Source: Gallionella sp.
Lineage (GTDB): Bacteria; Pseudomonadota; Gammaproteobacteria; Burkholderiales; Gallionellaceae
Assembly (NCBI GenBank): GCA_028714895.1
Contig: JAQTLM010000009.1
Span: 45,188-109,187, forward strand
DNA: 64,000 bases
Reading direction: 5' to 3'
Shown here: one piece after another, positions 1-8,444 of the stretch
Layout of the letters: the number at the start of each line of letters is the position of its first letter
Position numbering within the stretch: position 1 is the stretch's first letter
Translations under genes and position numbers: made by a program
Notes under the pieces: generated by a model
The model's input: only the letters and a program-made list of their open reading frames with translations
Database searches by the model: none
What the model was told of the DNA's origin: nothing

Positions 1-29
1 TTAAATCAACCACACAGTGAGTATAAATT

Positions 30-1223
30 ATGGGATTGAATGACCCGCAATGGGGTAAAAAGAACAGCGGCGGCCCGCCCGATCTTGATGAGTTGCTGCG
101 CAAGCTCAACGCAAAAGTCGCGGCCATGCTGGGCGGAAAAGGCGGCAAGGGCGGTGAAGGTAAGCCCGGCGGCGGCATGCCAATGAAAAATTTCGGTGGA
201 GGCATCGGCTTGATCGCCGCGATAGCCGCGTTGATCTGGCTGGGCAGCGGCTTCTATATTGTGGATGCCAGCCAGCGCGGCGTGGTGTTGCGCTTTGGTA
301 AGCTGCTCGAAATGACCCAGCCGGGCCCGCGCTGGCATTTGCCGTTCCCGGTTGAAACGGTGGAAATTGTCAATCTGAGTCAGGTCAGGACGGTGGAAGT
401 CGGTTACCGCGATAACGTTAAAAATAAAATGCTGAAAGAGTCGTTGATGCTGACTGATGATGAAAACATCATCGACATTCAATTCGCAGTGCAGTACTTC
501 CTGAGCGATCCGGCTGACTATTTGTTCAATAACCGCATGCCCGATGAGAATGTGCGCCAAGCTGCAGAGACCGCCATCCGCGAGGTGGTTGGAAAAAACA
601 AGATGGACTTCGTGCTCTATGAAGGCCGTGAGCAAGTAGCCGCCTCGGCGACCAAATTGATACAGGAGATTCTGGACCGCTACAAATCGGGCATTTTGAT
701 CAGCAAGCTGACCATGCAGAATGCGCAGCCGCCCGAACAAGTTCAGGCAGCCTTTGATGACGCAGTAAAGGCCGGCCAAGATCGCGAGCGGCAAAAGAAC
801 GAGGGACAGGCTTACGCGAATGACGTGGTGCCGCGCGCACGCGGCACGGCGGCGCGCCTGATACAGGAGTCGGAAGGCTACAGGCAAAGTGTGATCGCCA
901 ATGCCGAGGGTGATGCCAGCCGCTTCAAGCAGATTCTCGTCGAGTATGAAAAGGCTCCCGCCGTCACGCGCGAGCGCATGTATCTGGACACGATGCAGCA
1001 AGTGATGAGCAATATCAGCAAGGTGATGGTCGATCAGAAGAATGGCAACAGCTTGCTGTATTTGCCGCTGGATAAGCTAGTGGAAAGTACACGCACCGCT
1101 GCTGCGGCCACGGAGGCGCCGGCTGCTCTTGTTCCTGTCCCCGTCACTTCGCAGTCAAGCGATAACACTGCGGCGCAACGCGCACGGGATTCGTTGCTCA
1201 GCCGCGACAGGGAGGCACGCTAA
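30..1223 (+). CDS. hflK: HflK, SPFH-family subunit of the HflKC membrane complex
   Basis: HflK and HflC form a large membrane cage around the FtsH protease and modulate turnover of membrane proteins. The 397-residue protein starts with a Gly/Lys-rich cytoplasmic segment (about residues 34-58), followed by one membrane helix (about 58-77). The SPFH/band-7 domain comes next, beginning near VDASQRGVVLRFGK, and then a long charged helical region. The stop codon overlaps the start of hflC by one base, so the pair is translationally coupled. Only 29 bases lie upstream in the window; the usual neighbour hflX would be just outside. The family assignment is secure. Confidence 0.95.
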   Translation: MGLNDPQWGKKNSGGPPDLDELLRKLNAKVAAMLGGKGGKGGEGKPGGGMPMKNFGGGIGLIAAIAALIWLGSGFYIVDASQRGVVLRFGKLLEMTQPGPRWHLPFPVETVEIVNLSQVRTVEVGYRDNVKNKMLKESLMLTDDENIIDIQFAVQYFLSDPADYLFNNRMPDENVRQAAETAIREVVGKNKMDFVLYEGREQVAASATKLIQEILDRYKSGILISKLTMQNAQPPEQVQAAFDDAVKAGQDRERQKNEGQAYANDVVPRARGTAARLIQESEGYRQSVIANAEGDASRFKQILVEYEKAPAVTRERMYLDTMQQVMSNISKVMVDQKNGNSLLYLPLDKLVESTRTAAAATEAPAALVPVPVTSQSSDNTAAQRARDSLLSRDREAR

Positions 1224-2101
1224 TGAACAAGAGTATCGGTAACATATTGATTGGCGCGGTTGCCGCGCTGGTTCTATTGAGCATGAGCGTGTTCGTGGTG
1301 GATCAGCGCCAGGATGCGATTGTGTTCCAGTTGGGCGAAGTGGTTAGCGTTAAAACCGAGCCCGGGCTTTATTTCAAGGTACCGCTGATGCAGAATGTGC
1401 GCTATTTTGATTCGCGCATTCTCACGCTGGATACCGTGGATCCGGAGCGCTTTATTACAGCGGAAAAAAAGAATGTGCTGGTGGATTCTTTCGTCAAGTG
1501 GCGCATCGTGGATGTGAAGCAATATTACGTCAGCGTGGGCGGTGATGAAATACGTGCCAGGACACGTCTATTGCAGACGGTAAATTCCAGTATGCGCGAG
1601 GAATTCGGCAAGCGCACCATCCATGAAGTGGTGTCCGGCGAACGCGAAAAAATCATGACGGTGCTACGCGAAAAAACTGATAGCGATGCGCGCAAGATCG
1701 GTGTGCAGGTACTGGACGTGCGCCTGAAGCGAGTTGATTTTCCGCTGGAAATCAGCGAGTCGGTATATCGCCGCATGGATGCCGAACGCAAGCGAGTAGC
1801 GAATGAATTGCGCGCTTCCGGCGCGGCTGAAGGCGAAAAGATCAAGGCGGATGCCGACAGGCAACGCGAGGTGACTCTGGCGGAAGCCTATCGTACAGCG
1901 CAAAAAACCAAGGGCGAGGGCGATGCCAAGGCTTCTGCTTTGTATGCGGCTGCATTCGGCCGCAATGCCGAGTTTTATTCGTTCTACCGCAGCCTGGAAG
2001 CCTACAAGCAAAGCTTCAAGAACAAGAGTGACGTGATGGTGCTGGATCCGAGCTCGGCGTTCTTCAAGTATTTGAAGAGCTCCGGCAAGGGCGGTAAGTA
2101 G
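1223..2101 (+). CDS. hflC: HflC, SPFH-family partner of HflK
   Basis: The 292-residue protein has an N-terminal membrane anchor (about residues 6-25), an SPFH domain opening with the VDQRQDAIVFQLGE-type motif, and a C-terminal coiled region rich in Ala, Glu and Lys (about 195-240). It pairs with HflK to regulate FtsH. Its ATG overlaps the hflK stop (TAATG), and its own TAG overlaps the GTG of the next small gene by one base, so three genes form a tight coupled unit. Length and order match the betaproteobacterial hflKC operon. Confidence 0.95.
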   Translation: MNKSIGNILIGAVAALVLLSMSVFVVDQRQDAIVFQLGEVVSVKTEPGLYFKVPLMQNVRYFDSRILTLDTVDPERFITAEKKNVLVDSFVKWRIVDVKQYYVSVGGDEIRARTRLLQTVNSSMREEFGKRTIHEVVSGEREKIMTVLREKTDSDARKIGVQVLDVRLKRVDFPLEISESVYRRMDAERKRVANELRASGAAEGEKIKADADRQREVTLAEAYRTAQKTKGEGDAKASALYAAAFGRNAEFYSFYRSLEAYKQSFKNKSDVMVLDPSSAFFKYLKSSGKGGK

Positions 2102-2286
2102 TGCTGGAATACTGGTTGCTCGGTTTAGCGATGATGCTGGTGATTGAAGGTTTGCTGCCGTTTCTGTTCCCTGACTTGTGGCGCGAAACCTTCCGCAAGC
2201 TGGTGTCGCTGTCGAATGGGCAATTGCGCTTCGCCGGCATCACCGCGATGATTTCCGGATTGCTGTTGTTGTATTGGATTAGATGA
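2101..2286 (+). CDS. DUF2065 small membrane protein
   Basis: A 61-residue protein starting with GTG at the last base of the hflC stop codon. It is almost entirely two hydrophobic helices (about residues 3-22 and 42-60) separated by the loop LWRETFRKLVSLSNGQLR. Proteins of this size and pattern (DUF2065, YjeT-like) habitually follow hflC in proteobacteria, and the overlap supports a real gene. The function is unknown. Downstream, about 230 bases without a gene separate it from hisZ; that gap contains a short hairpin-rich stretch. Confidence 0.85.
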   Translation: MLEYWLLGLAMMLVIEGLLPFLFPDLWRETFRKLVSLSNGQLRFAGITAMISGLLLLYWIR

Positions 2287-2516
2287 AAGGCGGCTCTAGA
2301 ATTTGCTTTTGCGGGATGAAGCGCAAGGAGCCGCGCAGCGAATGACGAGGCTATCAGATTGATAGACGAGGAGTGAGCGACAATGGAGTTGCGGTGGAGA
2401 CTAACCTTCAGGTTGTGTCGTAAATCAACACGTGACGCCGCGATTCGCCCGAAGTGATTTAAGCAGGCAATCTGCATAGCGGATGCTCGCAAAAACAAAT
2501 TTATAGAGATGCCGTA

Positions 2517-3686
2517 ATGCCAAACTGGTTGCTCCCCGAATATATCCAGGACATGCTGCCCGACGAGGCGTGGCGCGTCGAGCGTATGCGCGCGCAGCTC
2601 CTCGATCTGCTGCGCAAGTCCGGCTATCAATTGGTCGCGCCGCCGCTGCTGGAATATGCCGAGTCGTTGTTGATTGATGGCAGCGATGACATGGATCTGC
2701 GCACTTTCAAACTGGTGGATCAGTTGAGCGGGCGCACCTTGGCGCTGCGAGCCGACATCACGCCGCAAGCGGCGCGCATCGATGCCCATTTGCTCAATCG
2801 TCAAGGTGTGGCGCGCTTGTGCTATGTCGGCAGCGTGCTGCACACCCAGCCGGCCGGGTTGACGCGTACCCGCGAGTTGCTGCAAATCGGCGCAGAGTTG
2901 TATGGGCATGGCGGGTTGGAAAGCGATCTGGAAATCCAGCAACTGATGCTGCAATCGTTGAGCTTGTTGGGCATCAAGGACGTGCATCTCGACCTCGGGC
3001 ATGTCGGTGTGTTCCGCACGCTGGCAAACCATGCCAGGCTCGGCAAAGAACTTGAAAATGAGTTATTTGCTGCACTGCAGAGCAAGGATAGCGCGGCTTT
3101 GCGGAGCTTGGTGCAACCGCTGGATGCGGCCTTGCGCAATGCGTTATTGGCCCTGCCAACGTTGTATGGCAATTGCGCCGAGGTGCTGGCGCGGGCGCGC
3201 AAGCTATTGCCGAATTCTGCGGAGATTGGTGCGGAGATTGGTGCGGCACTGGATGCGTTGCAAACCGCCTCAAGCAAATTGCAACCGCTGGTATCCAGTG
3301 TCGGCATTGATCTCGCCGATTTGCGCGGTTACCACTATCACAGCGGCATGGTATTTGCCGCTTACCATGCCGGCAGCCACGATGCGATTGCGTTGGGCGG
3401 GCGCTACGACGATCTCGGCAAGAGTTTTGGGCGCGCCCGCGCCGCGACCGGGTTCAGCATGGACCTGCGCCAGTTGTATCGCCTATTGCCGCCGCAAACA
3501 GCCAGTTTTGGAATATGCGCGCCGCTTTTTGACGATGCCGCATTGCGTGGCAAGATTGCGCAATTGCGCGCGGCGGGTGAGACGGTAGTAGTTGATTTGC
3601 TTGGCGATGCGGCATTGCGCAAGGAGTTGCAATGCGACCGCGAGCTGGTGTTGCGCGAAGGCGCGTGGCAGGTTGTCGCCCTTTGA
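2517..3686 (+). CDS. hisZ: ATP phosphoribosyltransferase regulatory subunit HisZ
   Basis: HisZ is a catalytically inactive histidyl-tRNA-synthetase-like protein that binds the short-form HisG and makes the first enzyme of histidine synthesis active and histidine-sensitive. The 389-residue sequence shows the class II synthetase core (WLLPEYIQDMLPDEAWRVE, LRADITPQAARI, and the GGRYDDLGKSFGR-like C-terminal motif). It lacks the anticodon-binding domain of true HisS. It precedes purA, the usual betaproteobacterial arrangement. The ribosome-binding site is weak. Confidence 0.93.
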   Translation: MPNWLLPEYIQDMLPDEAWRVERMRAQLLDLLRKSGYQLVAPPLLEYAESLLIDGSDDMDLRTFKLVDQLSGRTLALRADITPQAARIDAHLLNRQGVARLCYVGSVLHTQPAGLTRTRELLQIGAELYGHGGLESDLEIQQLMLQSLSLLGIKDVHLDLGHVGVFRTLANHARLGKELENELFAALQSKDSAALRSLVQPLDAALRNALLALPTLYGNCAEVLARARKLLPNSAEIGAEIGAALDALQTASSKLQPLVSSVGIDLADLRGYHYHSGMVFAAYHAGSHDAIALGGRYDDLGKSFGRARAATGFSMDLRQLYRLLPPQTASFGICAPLFDDAALRGKIAQLRAAGETVVVDLLGDAALRKELQCDRELVLREGAWQVVAL

Positions 3687-5021
<1,335 letters not shown>

Positions 5022-5044
5022 GTTGGTGGCAGTAATGAACAACG

Positions 5045-5079
5045 CAAATACGCATCGCATTATCTGCGATGCGTATTTG
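5045..5079 (+). terminator. Strong hairpin after purA
   Basis: Two perfect 15-base arms (5045-5059 and 5065-5079) flank the loop TTATC, 23 bases after the purA stop. There is no clean T-run, so this may be a transcript-end stabiliser or rho-assisted terminator rather than a classic intrinsic one. Confidence 0.5.
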
Positions 5080-5100
5080 GTATTTGCGTTGGAACTTATA

Positions 5101-5118
5101 ACTGGTGCCCAGAAGAGG
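5101..5118 (-). repeat. Duplicate of the tRNA-Leu 3' end
   Basis: An exact 18-base copy of 5245-5262, which contains the CCA end and the 3' acceptor/T-arm strand of tRNA-Leu, lies 144 bases away. After a one-base gap a further TCG-type match follows. The sequence beyond it does not fold into a normal tRNA. It could be a decayed tRNA copy or a leftover attachment-site repeat. Confidence 0.6.
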
Positions 5119-5204
5119 CTCGGTCACGCAAGCGCGACCCCGGCATCCGTTGCATCGGATGCCTTTCGAGTCCTGGCGCGAAGCATGCTTTGCTTTTCAG
5201 GGCA

Positions 5205-5237
5205 CAAAAAAAGGAATGGCTCGCTTGCGCGAGCCAT
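5205..5237 (-). terminator. Intrinsic terminator of tRNA-Leu
   Basis: Read on the - strand, a 9-bp stem (5229-5237 with 5216-5224, loop of four) is followed within a few bases by seven T residues (A-run at 5206-5212 on the + strand). It begins 10 bases after the mature tRNA 3' end. Confidence 0.8.
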
Positions 5238-5246
5238 GTTATGTAC

Positions 5247-5331
5247 TGGTGCCCAGAAGAGGACTCGAACCTCCACACCTTGCGGCACACGGACCTGAAC
5301 CGTGCGCGTCTACCAATTCCGCCATCTGGGC
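5247..5331 (-). tRNA. tRNA-Leu (anticodon CAG)
   Basis: The - strand reads as an 85-base tRNA beginning GCCCAGATGGCGGAATTGG and ending with an encoded CCA. The anticodon stem CACGG/CCGTG encloses loop TTCAGGT, giving anticodon CAG, which reads CUG codons. The long variable arm and the T-arm GTTCGAGTCC are those of a class II leucine tRNA. It lies divergently between purA and rnr with its own promoter and terminator. Confidence 0.97.
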
Positions 5332-5352
5332 CAAGACTTGCTGAAGGCGCGC

Positions 5353-5381
5353 AATTTAATTGTTAAAGGATTTATTGTCAA
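5353..5381 (-). promoter_or_regulatory. Promoter of tRNA-Leu, overlapping the rnr start codon
   Basis: On the - strand a perfect TTGACA (5376-5381) is separated by 17 bases from TAAATT (5353-5358). A GC-rich GCGCGCC discriminator follows and the tRNA begins about 15 bases after the expected start. Such discriminators are typical of stringently controlled stable-RNA promoters. The -35 box includes the first base of the rnr ATG. Confidence 0.65.
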
Positions 5382-7654
5382 TGAAAAAGAAAAATAATTT
5401 ACGTCTGCAAGACCCCTATCTGGAGCGCGAACGCGAGCAATATGAGCATCCGCTGCCGAGCCGCGAATTCATCTTGCAGATACTTACCGAGCAGGGCGCT
5501 CCGGTCAGCGATGAGGAGTTGCTGGGAATACTGCATATCGAGGGGCATGAAGAAGAATTGTTTGCGCGCCGGCTCAGGGCGATGGAACGCGATGGACAGA
5601 TCATGCGTAATCGCAAACGTGCGATTTGTGTGATGGAAAAGCTCAATCTGACCAAAGGCAAGGTGCAAGGGCATCCGGACGGCTTCGGCTTCCTGATTCC
5701 CGAGGACGGCAGCCCCGATATGTTCCTCAGCGAGAAGGAAATGCACCAGGTGTTGCATGGCGATGTCGTGATGGTGCGGCAGAGCGGTGTGGACCGGCGC
5801 GGCCGCCCGGAGGCAAAGATCATCGAGGTGCTGGAACGCGCAAATAACCGCGTGGTCGGCCGCTTGTATGAAGAGCACGGCATTCACTTTGTGGTGGCGG
5901 AAAACCGGCGCATCACCCAGGACATCCTGGTCGCTCCCGGCGAATCAGGCGGGGCCAAGGCCGGGCAGGTGGTGATGCTGGAAATCCTGAAACATCCCGA
6001 CAAGCATGCCCAGCCAATCGGCCGCATTGTCGAGGTGCTGGGCAATTATGCCGACCCCGGCATGGAAATCGAAATTGCGTTGCGCAAACATGATCTGCCG
6101 CATGAATTCCCCAAGGATGTGGAACGCCAAGCCAAAGCGATTTCCCCTGCGGTTGTTGCCGCAGATTGGGACGGACGTGAAGATATCCGTAACTTGCCGC
6201 TGGTCACGATAGACGGTGAGACTGCGCGCGACTTCGACGATGCGGTTTATTGCGCGCCGGAGAAAGGCGGCTACCGGCTGGTAGTGGCGATTGCCGATGT
6301 CAGCCACTATGTGCAAACGGGCGACGCGCTGGATCGCGAGGCGATTTTGCGCGGCAATTCGGTGTATTTTCCGCGCCGTGTGATCCCGATGCTGCCGGAA
6401 GAATTATCCAACGGCCTGTGCTCGTTGAACCCGCAGGTGGACCGCCTGTGCATGGTGTGCGACATGCACGTCGGCAGCGACGGTGAAATCGGCAAATACC
6501 GTTTCTATCCATCGGTGATGCATTCGCAGGCGCGGCTGACCTACACGCAGGTCGCTGCCATGCTGGCCGAGCCGGATGGCGAGCTGGCAAGGAGCAACGC
6601 GGCCATCGTGCCGCACCTGCAACATCTCTATGAATTGTTCCAGAAGTTATTGAAATCACGCGAAAAACGCGGCGCGATCGACTTCGAGACGGTCGAGACG
6701 CAGATGATCTTTACCGATCAGGGCAAGATCGAGCGCATCGTGCCGGTGGTGCGCAATGACGCGCACAAGCTGATCGAAGAGTGCATGCTGGCTGCCAACG
6801 TCTGCGCGGCGGGCTATTTGCACGAACACAAGCATACCGTGCTGTATCGTATCCACCAGGGGCCGACACCGGAGAAGCTGGAAGCATTGCGCGAATTCAT
6901 GAAGGAGTTCGGTTTGCAGCTTACCGGCGGAGATGAGCCTCAGGCCGCCGATTATTCCAAGCTGCTCAAAAGCATCAAGGGGCGTCCCGATGCGGGGCTG
7001 CTGCAAATGGTGATGCTGCGTTCATTGCGCCAGGCCAAGTACGAACCGGAGAACATCGGCCACTTCGGCCTAGGCTACGAAGCCTACACGCATTTCACAT
7101 CGCCGATACGACGCTACCCGGATCTGCTGGTGCATCGCGCCATCAAGGCGGTATTGCACGGCAAGCAATACAAGCCCGCGCAGAAGTGGGCCGAGCTGGG
7201 TGCGCATTGCTCGATGACCGAGCGCCGCGCCGACGACGCCACGCGCGATGTCGAGGCCTGGCTGAAATGCTACTACATGCGCGATCATCTCGGCAGCGTG
7301 TTCACCGGCACGGTTTCGTCGGTCACCAGCTTCGGCATGTTCGTTTCGCTGGATGATCTGTATGTCGAAGGGCTGGTGCACATCTCCGAGCTCGGCAAGG
7401 ACTATTACCAATTCGACGCCACCAAACATCAACTGCTTGGCGAGCGTACCGGGCAACGCTATCGCCTCGGAGATCGCGTGCAGGTGCGCGTGGTAAAGGT
7501 GGATATGGAAAGTACCAAGATCGATTTCGTGCTGCATGAGCTCATCGAAAAACCCGGCCACGATCAGGCGGCGAAACCGGGAAAGAAGCCAGCCGCAAGG
7601 AAACCAGCCCCAAAGTCGTCAAAAAAAACCGGCGGCAAAAAACGCCATGGCTGA
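5381..7654 (+). CDS. rnr: Ribonuclease R
   Basis: RNase R is a processive 3'-5' exoribonuclease that degrades structured RNA and acts in rRNA and tmRNA quality control. The 757-residue protein has an N-terminal helix-turn-helix and cold-shock region, the RNB catalytic domain ([16 protein letters not shown] with its metal-binding aspartates, about residues 277-292), and an S1 domain ([16 protein letters not shown]). A Lys-rich tail follows. ATG 5381 is preferred over an in-frame TTG at 5360 because AAAGGA lies 10 bases upstream. The 3' end overlaps rlmB by 8 bases. Confidence 0.95.
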   Translation: MKKKNNLRLQDPYLEREREQYEHPLPSREFILQILTEQGAPVSDEELLGILHIEGHEEELFARRLRAMERDGQIMRNRKRAICVMEKLNLTKGKVQGHPDGFGFLIPEDGSPDMFLSEKEMHQVLHGDVVMVRQSGVDRRGRPEAKIIEVLERANNRVVGRLYEEHGIHFVVAENRRITQDILVAPGESGGAKAGQVVMLEILKHPDKHAQPIGRIVEVLGNYADPGMEIEIALRKHDLPHEFPKDVERQAKAISPAVVAADWDGREDIRNLPLVTIDGETARDFDDAVYCAPEKGGYRLVVAIADVSHYVQTGDALDREAILRGNSVYFPRRVIPMLPEELSNGLCSLNPQVDRLCMVCDMHVGSDGEIGKYRFYPSVMHSQARLTYTQVAAMLAEPDGELARSNAAIVPHLQHLYELFQKLLKSREKRGAIDFETVETQMIFTDQGKIERIVPVVRNDAHKLIEECMLAANVCAAGYLHEHKHTVLYRIHQGPTPEKLEALREFMKEFGLQLTGGDEPQAADYSKLLKSIKGRPDAGLLQMVMLRSLRQAKYEPENIGHFGLGYEAYTHFTSPIRRYPDLLVHRAIKAVLHGKQYKPAQKWAELGAHCSMTERRADDATRDVEAWLKCYYMRDHLGSVFTGTVSSVTSFGMFVSLDDLYVEGLVHISELGKDYYQFDATKHQLLGERTGQRYRLGDRVQVRVVKVDMESTKIDFVLHELIEKPGHDQAAKPGKKPAARKPAPKSSKKTGGKKRHG

Positions 7655-8384
7655 TCTGCGCCTGATTTACGGTTTTCACGCGGTCACATCGCGCATTCGG
7701 CAAAATCCGGATGGTGTGCTGGAGATTTACCTGCAAGCGCAACGCCAGGACCCGCGCATGCGCGACCTGATCAAGCTCGCCGAAGCGAATGGCGTGCGCA
7801 TCATCCCGATAGAAGCGGCGCGCATGGATGGCATGGCGGGCAACGCGCGGCATCAGGGCGTGGCGGCGCGCGTCGATGCGGCGCACCGCGTGCAACATCT
7901 GGAGGACGTGCTGGATACGCTCGATGAACCGCCGCTGCTGCTGGTGCTGGATGGCGTGCAGGATCCGCATAACCTCGGCGCCTGTCTGCGCAGCGCCGAT
8001 GCGTTCGGCGTGCACGCGGTGATCGCGCCGAAAGACCGCGCAGTCGGTATCACCGCCACGGTGGAAAAGGTTGCCTGCGGCGCGGCGGAAACCGTGCCGT
8101 ACATCACCGTCACCAATCTCGCACGCACCCTGCGCGAATTGCAGGAGCGCGGCATCTGGGTGGTCGGCGCAGCGGGCGAGGCCGAGCAGGACTTGAACGG
8201 TTTCAAACACACCGGTGCGCTGGCCTGGGTGCTGGGCGCGGAAGGCGAAGGACTGCGCCGCCTGACGCGCGAGACCTGCGACGAACTGGTGCGCATCCCG
8301 ATGCTGGGCAGCGTGGAAAGTTTGAATGTTTCGGTCAGCGCAGGCATCTGCCTGTTCGAGGCGCGGCGGCAGCGCGCCGCATAG
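7647..8384 (+). CDS. rlmB: 23S rRNA (guanosine-2'-O-)-methyltransferase RlmB
   Basis: RlmB methylates the ribose of G2251 in 23S rRNA. The 245-residue protein starts at [13 protein letters not shown]; a longer in-frame extension back to 7536 would only read through the rnr tail. It has the N-terminal SpoU substrate-binding domain and the knotted SPOUT fold motifs [31 protein letters not shown] and [13 protein letters not shown]. The ATG lies inside the last codons of rnr, an rnr-rlmB coupling common in proteobacteria. Confidence 0.95.
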   Translation: MADLRLIYGFHAVTSRIRQNPDGVLEIYLQAQRQDPRMRDLIKLAEANGVRIIPIEAARMDGMAGNARHQGVAARVDAAHRVQHLEDVLDTLDEPPLLLVLDGVQDPHNLGACLRSADAFGVHAVIAPKDRAVGITATVEKVACGAAETVPYITVTNLARTLRELQERGIWVVGAAGEAEQDLNGFKHTGALAWVLGAEGEGLRRLTRETCDELVRIPMLGSVESLNVSVSAGICLFEARRQRAA

Positions 8385-8444
8385 TTTTAACCAATATCGC
8401 CATAGGGAACCTCTAATGCGGCAGTTCAATCAAGGAATCGCCGC

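Noticed and set aside
2517..3686. Histidyl-tRNA synthetase
   Set aside because: Too short, lacking the anticodon-binding domain, and located before purA as HisZ is.
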